NCBI GenBank assembly: GCA_018242485.1
Contig: JAFEBV010000020.1
Location: 62,001-126,000 of the forward strand
Source of the DNA: Pseudomonadota bacterium
GTDB taxonomy: Bacteria > Pseudomonadota > Gammaproteobacteria > Xanthomonadales > Xanthomonadaceae
Reading direction: 5' to 3'
Length of the DNA stretch: 64,000 bases
The notes under the pieces were generated by a model that was given only the letters and a program-made list of their open reading frames with translations, had not been told where the DNA came from and searched no databases. Every line of letters starts with the position of its first letter. The stretch's first letter is position 1. Below are positions 36,366-47,165 of this stretch, one piece after another. The translations under genes were made by a program, and so were the position numbers.

Positions 36366-38000
36366 TTACTTGCCGGGCCCGGCCGCGTTCACCGTGCGGT
36401 CGTAGAACGACGACAAGTCGGTGTGCAACTGGTGCAGGGCATCGGGGTTGAGATAGATCATGTGCCCCGAGGGGTAATAGCGGAACTCCAGATTCTTCTT
36501 CTGCGCCGGCTCAAGCATCATGTGCGCAAGGTCGTACTCGGTGGCGAAGAACGGCGTGGCCATGTCGTACCAGCCGTTGAGCGAGAGCACGTGCAGGTAG
36601 GGATTGGTGCGCATCGACGCGGCCAGATCCACCGCCACGTCGGGATTGTTCTGCCGGCCCCATTCGCCCGGCGCGCGGTGCTTGAAGTCCCAGTCGAAGC
36701 CCGGCTGGCCGTAGGCGGCCACGAGGTAGGGCATGTCGGTCTTGTAGTTCAGCTCGCGCACGATGTAATCGCTGAAGGTGGCGATGAAGGCGCCGGAGAT
36801 GGCGGTATCGGAGGCGTCGTAGTCGGGCCTCTCGCCGGCCGCATCGGCGTCCACGCCGGTGTAGCGCGAATCGAAACGGCCCACGGTCAGGCGCTGGTCG
36901 CGCAGCAGTTCCTTCTCGAAACGGCCCAGATCTACGCGCAGGTTGGCGCGCTTGATGTAGTCGGCGGAGATGCTGATATAGGCCGACATCTGCTTGGCGA
37001 TGGCGTCGGTTTCGGCGGGGGTGAGGTTCTGCCCCTTGGATAGCGCTTCGGCATACGGGCCGGCGGCAAATGCGCGCACCTGATCGAGGAACGGCGCCAG
37101 TTCGGCCGGCTTGTTGGCGAGCTTGTTGTGGTACCACGCGGTGGCCGCGTAGGACGGCAGATAGCTGATGTAGGACTGGTCGTAACCGCTCTGCTCGACG
37201 CCATAGTTGAGGATCGACGACAGCAGGATCACGCCGTTGAGCGCCATGCCGCGATCCTGCAACTGATAGGCCACCGCCGCTGCGCGGGTGGTGCCGTAGC
37301 TTTCGCCGAACAGGAACTTCGGGCTGCTCCAGCGGCTGAACTTGCTGGTCCAGCGCATGATGGTGCTGGCGAAGGCGTCTGCGTCCTCGTCCACGCCCCA
37401 GAACTGCTTGGCCTTGGCGTCGCCCAGCGGGCGCGAATAGCCGGTGCCGATCATGTCGATGAACACCATGTCGGTCTTGTCGAGCAAGGTGTCGCGGTTG
37501 GGGCCGAAGGCGTAGGGCGCCGGGCGGATGGTTTCCGGGCTGGTGGTCTGCACGCGCATCGGCCCGAACGAGCCCATGCGCAGCCAGATCGTCGAGGAGC
37601 CCGGGCCGCCGTTCCAGAAGAAGGTGATCGGGCGTGCGCTCGGGTTGGCGCCGTCGAGCGTGTAGGCGGTGTAGAACACGCTGGCGATGGGCTTGGAGCT
37701 CTCGTCGCGCAGGGTGATCGTGCCGGCGTGGGCGTGGTATTTCAGCGTGCGTCCGTTGACGCTGATGCTGTGCGCGGTCGCCACGTCGCGCTCGGCCACC
37801 GGCGGGCTGGTCCAGGCGTCGCCGACCTCCTTGGCCACGCGATCCTGATACACCTTGGCCGCGCTCCTGCCGCCGTCGCTGTCGCCGGGGCCACCGGGGC
37901 CGCCGGGGCCGTCGGGTTTGTCCTGCGCCAGCGCGGGCATGGCCAGCGAGAGGGCGAGCGACAGCAGGCTCAGCGAAAGCAGGCGGGTACGCCGGGACAT
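36366..38000 (-). CDS. Secreted serine carboxypeptidase, family S10
   Basis: Exported peptidase of 544 residues. A signal peptide (LSLSLLSLALSLAMPALA) is followed by a short Gly/Pro linker (PGGPGGPGDS). The S10 fold is shown by FFWNGGPGSSTIWLRMGSFGPM (oxyanion loop), the nucleophile elbow FGESYGTTRA (Ser234), the acid in LNGWYDMATP (Asp about 485) and the His in YPSGHMIY (about 515). It removes C-terminal residues from peptides in the periplasm or outside the cell. ATG 38000 has AGGAA seven bases upstream; upstream in-frame sequence has no signal and is rejected. Its promoter must lie within the 404-bp region that also holds the hairpin element. Confidence 0.9.
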   Translation of the reverse strand: MSRRTRLLSLSLLSLALSLAMPALAQDKPDGPGGPGGPGDSDGGRSAAKVYQDRVAKEVGDAWTSPPVAERDVATAHSISVNGRTLKYHAHAGTITLRDESSKPIASVFYTAYTLDGANPSARPITFFWNGGPGSSTIWLRMGSFGPMRVQTTSPETIRPAPYAFGPNRDTLLDKTDMVFIDMIGTGYSRPLGDAKAKQFWGVDEDADAFASTIMRWTSKFSRWSSPKFLFGESYGTTRAAAVAYQLQDRGMALNGVILLSSILNYGVEQSGYDQSYISYLPSYAATAWYHNKLANKPAELAPFLDQVRAFAAGPYAEALSKGQNLTPAETDAIAKQMSAYISISADYIKRANLRVDLGRFEKELLRDQRLTVGRFDSRYTGVDADAAGERPDYDASDTAISGAFIATFSDYIVRELNYKTDMPYLVAAYGQPGFDWDFKHRAPGEWGRQNNPDVAVDLAASMRTNPYLHVLSLNGWYDMATPFFATEYDLAHMMLEPAQKKNLEFRYYPSGHMIYLNPDALHQLHTDLSSFYDRTVNAAGPGK

Positions 38001-38211
38001 GGGGATTCCTCGTGACGATGGTGGACAGGTTGGCGCGGCATCGGCCCCCGCCGCGCATCGCGCTAGTTCCGCAAATCGTGCCGGCTGCCGACAGTGCCGG
38101 AAGTCCTGTATCGCTAAGTGTGCGACGGCGATCACGAAAACGACCGGTCGGATCGAACCATGCCGGCACCAGCATGTTCGCGCATGCGCATGACGCCAGC
38201 CCGCGCGCGGG

Positions 38212-38370
38212 CTAGCAGAGTGTTGAGAAAGTGCTTTCCTGCACTTTCTCAACTCGCCGAGTCCGGCACATGTCCGGACTCGGCTCCACAGATCAATCAT
38301 TTGCGTGATAGATCTGTGAGCGATCCATCCTTGGATCGCTCTAGCAGGCTGTTTCTCAACAGCCTGCTAG
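38212..38370. mobile_element. 159-bp element with terminal inverted repeats and a chain of perfect hairpins
   Basis: Short element bounded by 19-bp inverted ends (CTAGCAGAGTGTTGAGAAA and the complement of CTAGCAGGCTGTTGAGAAA; 17 of 19 match) and by CTAG at both outer edges, a possible target duplication. Inside are back-to-back stem-loops of unrelated sequence: 38222-38253 (13-bp stem), 38256-38284 (11 bp), 38287-38318 (8 plus 4 bp with one mismatch), 38318-38341 (10 bp) and 38341-38370 (13 bp). No coding capacity. The layout suggests a MITE or similar non-autonomous element, but the multi-hairpin interior is unusual. A separate 16-bp palindrome (38198-38213) touches its left edge. Confidence 0.7.
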
Positions 38371-38404
38371 ACTCCGACCATCCCCCGGCGACAGGGACAC
38401 GGCC

Positions 38405-40237
38405 ATGCGTCCGACCGACATCCGCGATCCGCAGTACTTCCACAAGGTGGTGGACTGCCAATGGGCCTGTCCCTCGCACACGCCGGTGCCCGAGTACATT
38501 CGCCTGATCGCGGCCGGGCGCTACACCGACGCCTATCTAGTCAACTGGGAGTCCAACGTGTTCCCGGGCATCCTCGGGCGCACCTGCGACCGCCCCTGCG
38601 AGCCGGCCTGCCGGCGCGGACGGGTGGAGGAGCACAACGCCGGCAAGCCGGAACCCGTTGCGATCTGCCGGCTCAAGCGCGTGGCCGCCGACCACAAGGA
38701 TCCCGCGGTCAAGGCGCATCTGGCGAAAATGCTGCCGGCGACGCGGCCGCGCAACGGCAAGCGCATCGCCTGCGTGGGCGCGGGGCCGTCCTCGCTGACG
38801 GTGGCGCGCGATCTCACGCCGCTGGGCTACCACGTCACCGTGTTCGAGGCCGATCCGAAACCCGGCGGCTTCATGCGCACGCAGGTGCCGCGTTTTCGCT
38901 TGCCCGAGGCGGTGATCGACGAGGAAACCGGCTACATCCTCGATCTGGGCGTGGAGTTCGTCGGCCATCGCCGCATCGAATCGATGAAGGCGCTGCTCGC
39001 GGAACACTACGACGCGATCTTCGTCGGCTGCGGCGCGCCGCGCGGGCGCGATCTGGAGATCCCGGGGCGCAAGGAAGCGGCCGCGCACATCCACGTCGGC
39101 CTCGACTGGTTGGCGAATGTGTACTTCGGCCACGTCACGAAAGTCGGCAAACGCGTGCTCGTGCTCGGCGGCGGCAACACCGCGATGGACTGCTGTCGCA
39201 GCGCGCGGCGGCTCGGCGGCGAATCGGTGAAGGTGCTGGTGCGCTCGACCTTCGAGGACATGAAGGCCAGTCCGTGGGAGAAGGAGGACGCGCAGCACGA
39301 AGGCATCCCGATCCTGCCCTGCCGCGTGCCGAAGGCCTTCCTGCACGAAGGCGGAAAACTGGTCGGGATGAGTTTCCAGATCGTGCAATCGGTGTACGAC
39401 GAACGCGGCCGGCGCAAGCTGGTGCCGACCGGCGAGCCCGATGAAATCCACGACTGCGACGAGGTGCTGATCGCGGTCGGGCAGGAGAACGCCTTCCCGT
39501 GGATCGAGCGCGACTGCGGAATCGAATTTGGTGAATGGGACATGCCGGTGGTGGACAAGACCACGATGCAATCGACCCTGCCCAACGTGCTGTTCGGCGG
39601 CGATGCCGCATTCGGGCCGAAGAACATCATCTGGGCGGTGGCGCACGGCCACGAGGCGGCGGTGTCGATCCACGCGCTGCTCTCCGGCGAGAACCCCGCG
39701 CAGCGACCGCCGCCGACCACCCATCTGATGTCGCAGAAAATGGGCATCCACGAATGGAGCTACGACAACGAAATCGTGCGCGACGAACGCTATGTGGTGC
39801 CGTGGTCGGAGGAAGCGAAGAAACTGGCCTCGATCAAGGTCGAAGTCGAGCTGGGTTTCGATGCGGCCACGGCGTTCAAGGAGGCGCAGCGCTGCCTGAA
39901 CTGCGACGTGCAGACGGTGTTCGCCGACAAGCTGTGCATCGAATGCGATGCCTGCGTGGACATCTGCCCAATGGACTGCATCAGCTTCACCGGCAACGAC
40001 GATGAAGCCGCATTGCGCACGCACCTGAGCGCGCCGGCTCTCAACCTCACCCAGGATCTGTATGTGTCCGGCCCGCTGAAAACCGCGCGGGTGATGGTCA
40101 AGGACGAGGACGTGTGCCTGCACTGCGGCCTGTGCGCCGAGCGCTGCCCGACCGGGGCCTGGGACATGCAGAAGTTCCTGTTCCGGCAGCCGCATGCTTC
40201 GGCTGGATGCGCCGCGAAGGCGAAGGAGGCGGCGTGA
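38405..40237 (+). CDS. GltD-like FAD/NAD(P) oxidoreductase with ferredoxin domains
   Basis: Soluble flavoprotein of 610 residues related to the glutamate synthase small subunit and NfnB-type proteins. The N-terminal Fe-S domain has Cys residues in VDCQWACPS and GRTCDRPCEPACRRG. An FAD fold follows (IACVGAGPSSLTVARDL, about 120), then an NAD(P) fold (RVLVLGGGNTAMDCCRSA, about 255). The C-terminus carries two 4Fe-4S motifs (CIECDACVDICPMDC and CLHCGLCAERCP). It probably moves electrons between NAD(P)H and ferredoxin for the 2-oxoacid:ferredoxin oxidoreductase encoded just downstream (inference from operon). The start is 35 bp after the hairpin element, whose RNA form would be in the leader if transcription begins upstream. 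Confidence 0.85.
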   Translation: MRPTDIRDPQYFHKVVDCQWACPSHTPVPEYIRLIAAGRYTDAYLVNWESNVFPGILGRTCDRPCEPACRRGRVEEHNAGKPEPVAICRLKRVAADHKDPAVKAHLAKMLPATRPRNGKRIACVGAGPSSLTVARDLTPLGYHVTVFEADPKPGGFMRTQVPRFRLPEAVIDEETGYILDLGVEFVGHRRIESMKALLAEHYDAIFVGCGAPRGRDLEIPGRKEAAAHIHVGLDWLANVYFGHVTKVGKRVLVLGGGNTAMDCCRSARRLGGESVKVLVRSTFEDMKASPWEKEDAQHEGIPILPCRVPKAFLHEGGKLVGMSFQIVQSVYDERGRRKLVPTGEPDEIHDCDEVLIAVGQENAFPWIERDCGIEFGEWDMPVVDKTTMQSTLPNVLFGGDAAFGPKNIIWAVAHGHEAAVSIHALLSGENPAQRPPPTTHLMSQKMGIHEWSYDNEIVRDERYVVPWSEEAKKLASIKVEVELGFDAATAFKEAQRCLNCDVQTVFADKLCIECDACVDICPMDCISFTGNDDEAALRTHLSAPALNLTQDLYVSGPLKTARVMVKDEDVCLHCGLCAERCPTGAWDMQKFLFRQPHASAGCAAKAKEAA

Positions 40238-40250
40238 TGCCTTGTTTTCC

Positions 40251-40374
40251 CCCTCCCCTTCAAGGGGAGGGCCGGGGAGGGGATGGTGAGATCTCCCTCC
40301 GCCGCCCGCGATGCCCCGGCACACCACCGAGACTCAATACCATCCCCACCCAACCCTCCCCTTGAAGGGGAGGG
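40251..40374. repeat. Inverted pair of REP-like palindromes before korA
   Basis: Two near-identical palindromes (CCCTCCCCTTCAAGGGGAGGG and CCCTCCCCTTGAAGGGGAGGG) lie in opposite orientation, each followed or preceded by GGGGATGG/CCATCCCC, about 80 bp apart. The pair fills most of the 155-bp gap between the GltD-like gene and the alpha subunit gene and looks like a small interspersed element. In RNA the two arms could pair into one long hairpin. Confidence 0.8.
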
Positions 40375-40392
40375 TTATTCAGCAGCCAGCGC

Positions 40393-42231
40393 ATGACCGC
40401 CATCAACCCCATCGCCGCCAGCAACGACTTCGTCGTCAAGTTCGCCAACGTCAATGGCTCGGGTTCGGCCTCGGCCAACGAACTGTTTGCCAAATCCATC
40501 CTGCGCATGGGCGTGCCGGTATCCCCGCGCAACATTTTCCCGTCCAACATCCAGGGCCTGCCGACGTGGTACGAGGCGCGCGTGTCCGAGGCTGGCTGGC
40601 TGGGCCGGCGCGGCGGTGGCGTGGATCTGATGGTGGCGATGAACCCGCAGACCTGGGCCGCCGACGTGGCCGAGATCGCGCCGGGCGGGTATCTGTTTTA
40701 CGACAGCACCAAGCCGTTGCCGAAGTCGATGTTCCGCGAGGACATCACCGCCATCGGCATGCCGCTGACGGCGATCTGCAACGTGACGTATTCCGATCCG
40801 CGCCAGCGCCAGTTGTTCAAGAACATCATGTACGTCGGCGCGTTGGCCTACCTGCTGGGGATCGAGCTGGACGTGCTCGAACAACTGGTCGGCGAGCAAT
40901 ACAAGTCCAAGCAGAAACTGCTCGATGCCAACCGCGAGGCGCTGCGGCTGGCGCACGGGCATGCCGCCGAACACCTGCAACCGATCGGCTTGCGCGTGCG
41001 CCGCGCGGACAACGTCGGGCAGCGCATCTTCGTGGATGGCAACACCGCCGCTGCGCTGGGCTGCGTGTATGGCGGGGCGACGGTGTGCGCGTGGTACCCG
41101 ATCACGCCCTCGTCGTCGTGCGCGGAAGCGTTCGAGAAGTATTGCGGCAAGCTGCGCAAGGATGAGGACGGCCGCAGCCGCTACGCCATCGTGCAGGCCG
41201 AGGACGAGATCGCCTCGATCGGCATGGTGGTCGGCGCGGGTTGGAATGGCGCGCGCGCCTTCACCACCACCTCGGGGCCGGGCATCTCGCTGATGACCGA
41301 GTTCATCGGGCTGGCCTATTTCGCCGAGATTCCGGTGACCTTGATCGACGTGCAGCGCGGCGGGCCTTCCACCGGCATGCCCACGCGCACCCAGCAGGCC
41401 GACCTGTTGTCCTGCGCCTGGGCTTCGCACGGCGACACCAAGCACATCCTGCTGCTGCCGGAGGATCCGCGCGAGTGCTTCGACCACGCCGCCGCCGCGC
41501 TGGATCTGGCCGACCGCCTGCAGACGCCGGTGTTCGTGCTCACCGATCTGGACATCGGCATGAACCAGCGCCTGTGCGAGCCGTTCACGTGGGAGGAAAA
41601 CCGCCGCTACGACCGCGGCAAGGTGATGACCGCAGAGGAACTCGAAGCCGGTCGCGATTTCGGTCGCTACCTCGACGTCGATGGCGACGGCATTCCTTAT
41701 CGCACCTGGCCGGGCACGCATCCGAGCAAGGGCAGCTATTTCACTCGCGGTACTTCGCGCGATGCCTACGCGCGCTATTCCGAGCGTGGTTCCGACTACA
41801 TCTACAACATGCAGCGGTTGCTGAAGAAGTTCGACACCGCCAAGGCGCTGGTGCCGCAGCCGATCGAGCACAAGGCGCGTGAACCGGCACGGCACGGCGC
41901 GATTTATTTCGGTTCCACCAGCCCGGCGATGGCCGAGGCGGCGGTGTTGCTGGATGCGGCCGGCGTGCATGTGGATACGCTGCGTTTGCGCGCCTATCCT
42001 TTCCCCGATTCGGTACACGAGTTCATCGATGCCCATGAGCAGGTGTATGTGGTCGAGCAGAACCGCGACGCACAGATGAAGACCCTGCTGGTGACCGAGT
42101 TCGGCATCGACCCGGCGCGGCTGCTGTCGGTGCTGCACTACGACGGTACGCCGATCACCGCGCGCTTCATCGCCAAGGCGATCGGTGGTCAGGCGCTGGC
42201 GGTGGCCACGGCGACGGAGCGCGTGGCATGA
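40393..42231 (+). CDS. korA: 2-oxoacid:ferredoxin oxidoreductase, fused gamma-alpha subunit
   Basis: Subunit of 612 residues of a KorAB-type enzyme that oxidatively decarboxylates a 2-oxoacid with CoA and ferredoxin. Residues 1-190 are the gamma domain (GSGSASANELFAKSILRMG, RRGGGVDLMVAMN), fused to the alpha domain with NTAAALGCVYGGATVCAWYPITPSSS (about 215-240) and GPGISLMTEFIGLAYFAEIPV. The C-terminal transketolase-like domain follows (QVYVVEQNRDAQMKTLL). The fused form resembles 2-oxoglutarate:ferredoxin oxidoreductases rather than pyruvate enzymes, so 2-oxoglutarate is the favoured substrate (inference). It sits between the GltD-like and hydroxylase genes; the beta subunit gene is two genes downstream. 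Confidence 0.88.
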   Translation: MTAINPIAASNDFVVKFANVNGSGSASANELFAKSILRMGVPVSPRNIFPSNIQGLPTWYEARVSEAGWLGRRGGGVDLMVAMNPQTWAADVAEIAPGGYLFYDSTKPLPKSMFREDITAIGMPLTAICNVTYSDPRQRQLFKNIMYVGALAYLLGIELDVLEQLVGEQYKSKQKLLDANREALRLAHGHAAEHLQPIGLRVRRADNVGQRIFVDGNTAAALGCVYGGATVCAWYPITPSSSCAEAFEKYCGKLRKDEDGRSRYAIVQAEDEIASIGMVVGAGWNGARAFTTTSGPGISLMTEFIGLAYFAEIPVTLIDVQRGGPSTGMPTRTQQADLLSCAWASHGDTKHILLLPEDPRECFDHAAAALDLADRLQTPVFVLTDLDIGMNQRLCEPFTWEENRRYDRGKVMTAEELEAGRDFGRYLDVDGDGIPYRTWPGTHPSKGSYFTRGTSRDAYARYSERGSDYIYNMQRLLKKFDTAKALVPQPIEHKAREPARHGAIYFGSTSPAMAEAAVLLDAAGVHVDTLRLRAYPFPDSVHEFIDAHEQVYVVEQNRDAQMKTLLVTEFGIDPARLLSVLHYDGTPITARFIAKAIGGQALAVATATERVA

Positions 42232-42262
42232 ACCGGTGGATGTCGCCGATGGCGGGGCGGCG

Positions 42263-43792
42263 ATGAGTGCGATCGCACCTGCGGCGGCCGCACCCGTGGA
42301 TCTGGCGGCGCTGGAGCAGGCTGCCGACAGCGGCGACGAAGCCGCCCGCATCGCGTTGGCGAATCAATGGCTGGCGCGGAACCGCCACGGCACGCCCGAG
42401 CACCAGCGCGGCCTCGACCTGATGCTCGCAGCTGCCGAAGGATCGCGCTGGCGCGAGGCAAGCTGGTGTCTGGGCGCGTATTACCTGCAAGTGACGACGT
42501 GGCCGGACGCGCACGCGCAGGCCGCACGCTGGCTGACCCGTGCGGCTGCTGCGGGAGTGGCCCCGGCGATCGACCGACTGGCGACCTTGTACCTGCAAGG
42601 ACTCGGTGTCGATTTCGATCCGGCACGCGCGCATCGTTTGCAGAGCCACCTCGCCGATGCCGGGTTCCAGCAGGCAGCGTGGGAAGCAGGCTACCTTCTG
42701 GCCGATGCCGGCGAGGACGCCCGCGCCGCTGCCGCGTTCACGCGCGCCTGCGCGCTCGGTTATCCGCCGGCGTATTACTCGCTCGGTTTGCGGATGGCGG
42801 GCGCCGATGCAGCGCAGCGTGATCCCGCCTTCGCGCGCGCCCTGTTGTTGCGCGCCGCCGATGCCGGATTCCCGGATGCGCGGCAGGCCGCCGATGACTA
42901 CGTACCCGCTGCGATCTGCGGCGATGCAGCGGACGCATGGCATCGTCGTCTCAAGGACAACCTCGCTGCGGCGCGGCCGATCCTGCAACAGCTCGTGCCT
43001 GGCGATATCCCGCTCACGCGGTCGTCGCTGCATCCGCTGGTCACGCGCCTGGAAGGCCATTTCGCCAGTCTCGGCCATCCGTCCATCACGCTGGGCGCCG
43101 ACGGCCGCGTGCGCGCGCTGGCGGCCGCGTGCGGGCGCGTGCGCGCAGCGCCCGGCCCGTTGGAATGGCTGGCGCAACAGCCGCGCATCGCGATCTGCCG
43201 CCATCTGGCCACCCGCGAGGAATGCGCGCACTTGATGCACAAGGTGGCGCCGTCGTTGCGCCGCGCCGATGGCTACCTCAAGCAAGACAGTGCCAACGAT
43301 GCCTCTGAAGGACGCCAGTTCACCGGACAGGGCCATCCCCCGGGCGTGCTGCACGCCGACGCGGTGGTGCGCCTGATCGAGCGGCGCATCATCGCCGCCA
43401 GCGGCTGGGATGCCGCCGCACTGGAGCCGCATTCGGTGATCCGCTACCAGCCCGGCGAGGAATACCTGCCGCATGTGGATTCGTTCAGTCCCGATCAGAT
43501 CCTCGTCAATCGCGCGCGTGGCGATCTGGGCGGTCAGCGTGCGGTGACCTTCCTGCTATGCCTGCATGCGGCAGATGAGGGTGGCGAAACGTATTTCCAT
43601 CATCCCGCACTGGCGGTGCGCGGCGAGGCCGGGATGGGCCTGCTGCATTACAACGCGCTGCCCGATGGCGGCCTGGATGTGCAATCGCTGCACAGCGGCC
43701 GCAAAGTCGTGCGCGGCGAAAAATGGATGTGGCGTTCCACCCTGCGCGAAAACCCGCTGTACCCGACATCGACCGAGCGAGCGCCCGCATGA
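42263..43792 (+). CDS. SEL1-repeat protein with prolyl-4-hydroxylase-type 2OG-Fe(II) domain
   Basis: Protein of 509 residues. The first 260 residues or so carry SEL1/TPR-like helical repeats (AARWLTRAAAAGVAPAIDRL, ALLLRAADAGFPDARQAADD). The C-terminus is a 2-oxoglutarate/Fe(II) dioxygenase of the prolyl-4-hydroxylase type: HxD in YLPHVDSFSPD (His404, Asp406), distal His477 in SLHSGRKVVRGEKW and the 2OG-binding Lys in GEKW. Such enzymes hydroxylate proline in proteins and use 2-oxoglutarate, O2 and Fe(II). The gene lies 31 bp after korA, and its stop overlaps the korB start (ATGA), so it is embedded in the 2-oxoacid oxidoreductase operon. Substrate unknown. No signal peptide, so cytoplasmic. 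Confidence 0.85.
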   Translation: MSAIAPAAAAPVDLAALEQAADSGDEAARIALANQWLARNRHGTPEHQRGLDLMLAAAEGSRWREASWCLGAYYLQVTTWPDAHAQAARWLTRAAAAGVAPAIDRLATLYLQGLGVDFDPARAHRLQSHLADAGFQQAAWEAGYLLADAGEDARAAAAFTRACALGYPPAYYSLGLRMAGADAAQRDPAFARALLLRAADAGFPDARQAADDYVPAAICGDAADAWHRRLKDNLAAARPILQQLVPGDIPLTRSSLHPLVTRLEGHFASLGHPSITLGADGRVRALAAACGRVRAAPGPLEWLAQQPRIAICRHLATREECAHLMHKVAPSLRRADGYLKQDSANDASEGRQFTGQGHPPGVLHADAVVRLIERRIIAASGWDAAALEPHSVIRYQPGEEYLPHVDSFSPDQILVNRARGDLGGQRAVTFLLCLHAADEGGETYFHHPALAVRGEAGMGLLHYNALPDGGLDVQSLHSGRKVVRGEKWMWRSTLRENPLYPTSTERAPA

Positions 43793-44844
43793 CCTATCTC
43801 GCCAAGCCCAAGCTCCACCATCCCAGCCTGACCCGCAACAAGGTCGGCTACACCCGCCGCGATTACGAAGGCGCGGTATCCACCTTGTGCGCCGGCTGCG
43901 GCCACGATTCTATCTCCGCGGCGATCGTGCAGGCCTGCTGGGAGCTGGACATCGAACCCCATCGCGTCGCCAAGCTGTCGGGCATCGGTTGCAGTTCCAA
44001 AACGCCGACGTATTTCCTCGGCAACTCGCACGGCTTCAACACCGTGCACGGGCGCATGCCCTCGGTGCTCACCGGCGCCAACCTAGCCAACCGCGAGCTG
44101 TTGTATCTGGGCGTGTCCGGCGACGGCGACAGCGCTTCCATCGGCATCGGCCAGTTCGTGCATTCACTGCGACGCGGGGTGAACATGGTCTACATCGTCG
44201 AGAACAACGGCGTGTATGGATTGACCAAGGGCCAGTTCTCGGCGACCGCCGATCAGGGATCGGTGTCGAAAAAGGGTGTGGTCAACACCGATGCGCCGCT
44301 GGATCTGGTCGGGCTGGCCCTGCAGTTGGGCGCCACCTACGTCGCCCGCGGTTTTTCCGGCGACAAGCGCCAGTTGGTGCCGCTGATCATGGGCGCGATC
44401 GCGCATCCCGGCGCGGCCTTCATCGACGTCATCAGCCCCTGCGTGGCCTTCAACAACCACGCCGGCAGCACCAAGAGCTACGAGTACGTGCGCGCCCACA
44501 ACGAGGTCGCCAACCGCATGGATTTCGTGCCCTGCCGCGAGGAGATCGTGGTCGATTACGCCGATGGCGCGGTGGTGGAAGTCGAACAGCACGATGGCAG
44601 CATCCTGCGCCTGCGCAAACTCGACGCCAGCTACGATCCACGCAACCACGTCGGTGCCGCGCGGCATGCCGAGGCCGCGCGCGCGGCCGGCGAAATCGCC
44701 ACCGGGCTGTTGTTCATCGATCCGAATCCGCGCGACCTGCACGCGCACCTGAACACCGTGGCCACGCCGTTCAATCGCCTCGGCGAGGCCGAACTGTGCC
44801 CAGGCAACGCGGCGCTGGCGAAGATCAACGCGGCGTTGCGGTAG
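43789..44844 (+). CDS. korB: 2-oxoacid:ferredoxin oxidoreductase beta subunit
   Basis: TPP and [4Fe-4S] subunit of 351 residues. The cluster ligands are visible as LCAGCGHDS (two Cys), GIGCSSKTP and SPCVAFNNH. The TPP-binding motif is GDGDSASIGIGQFVHSLRR followed by NNGVYGLTKGQ. It pairs with the gamma-alpha subunit to oxidise a 2-oxoacid, probably 2-oxoglutarate, to the acyl-CoA with reduction of ferredoxin. ATG 43789 overlaps the stop of the hydroxylase gene, so the beta subunit may depend on translation of the hydroxylase. Last gene of the operon. Confidence 0.9.
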   Translation: MTYLAKPKLHHPSLTRNKVGYTRRDYEGAVSTLCAGCGHDSISAAIVQACWELDIEPHRVAKLSGIGCSSKTPTYFLGNSHGFNTVHGRMPSVLTGANLANRELLYLGVSGDGDSASIGIGQFVHSLRRGVNMVYIVENNGVYGLTKGQFSATADQGSVSKKGVVNTDAPLDLVGLALQLGATYVARGFSGDKRQLVPLIMGAIAHPGAAFIDVISPCVAFNNHAGSTKSYEYVRAHNEVANRMDFVPCREEIVVDYADGAVVEVEQHDGSILRLRKLDASYDPRNHVGAARHAEAARAAGEIATGLLFIDPNPRDLHAHLNTVATPFNRLGEAELCPGNAALAKINAALR

Positions 44845-44900
44845 GCGGTTTGTTCGTTGGATTTCATCCCCGATCCCATCGTGGCGCATTCCCGCAGATT

Positions 44901-44950
44901 CGTCATTCCGGGGCTGTCCGCGCTGGCTGCGGATAGAACCCGGAATCCAG
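44901..44950. repeat. 50-bp interspersed repeat, copy A
   Basis: Matches 63573-63622 at 47 of 50 positions. It is a nested palindrome: outer ATTCCGGG/CCCGGAAT and inner CTGTCCGC/GCGGATAG (one G-T pair). It lies in the 407-bp gap between korB and thiC, which otherwise holds the TPP riboswitch and no gene. Confidence 0.85.
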
Positions 44951-45057
44951 CGACTTTTCTGGGGATGGCATGACTGGGGATCGCACGCGGGCTGTCTTGG
45001 CGGCATTGGCCAATTCCGGAACTGGCTCACGCCCGCGCAACGTGGTGCAATAGCGGC

Positions 45058-47132
<2,075 letters not shown>

Positions 47133-47165
47133 TGTCTGACGCGCAGCGCGACGCAGCTGTTACCC

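Noticed and set aside
38212..38370. CRISPR array or integron attC array at the hairpin chain
   Set aside because: The hairpins have unrelated sequences, no constant repeat with spacers, and no cas or integrase genes are present.
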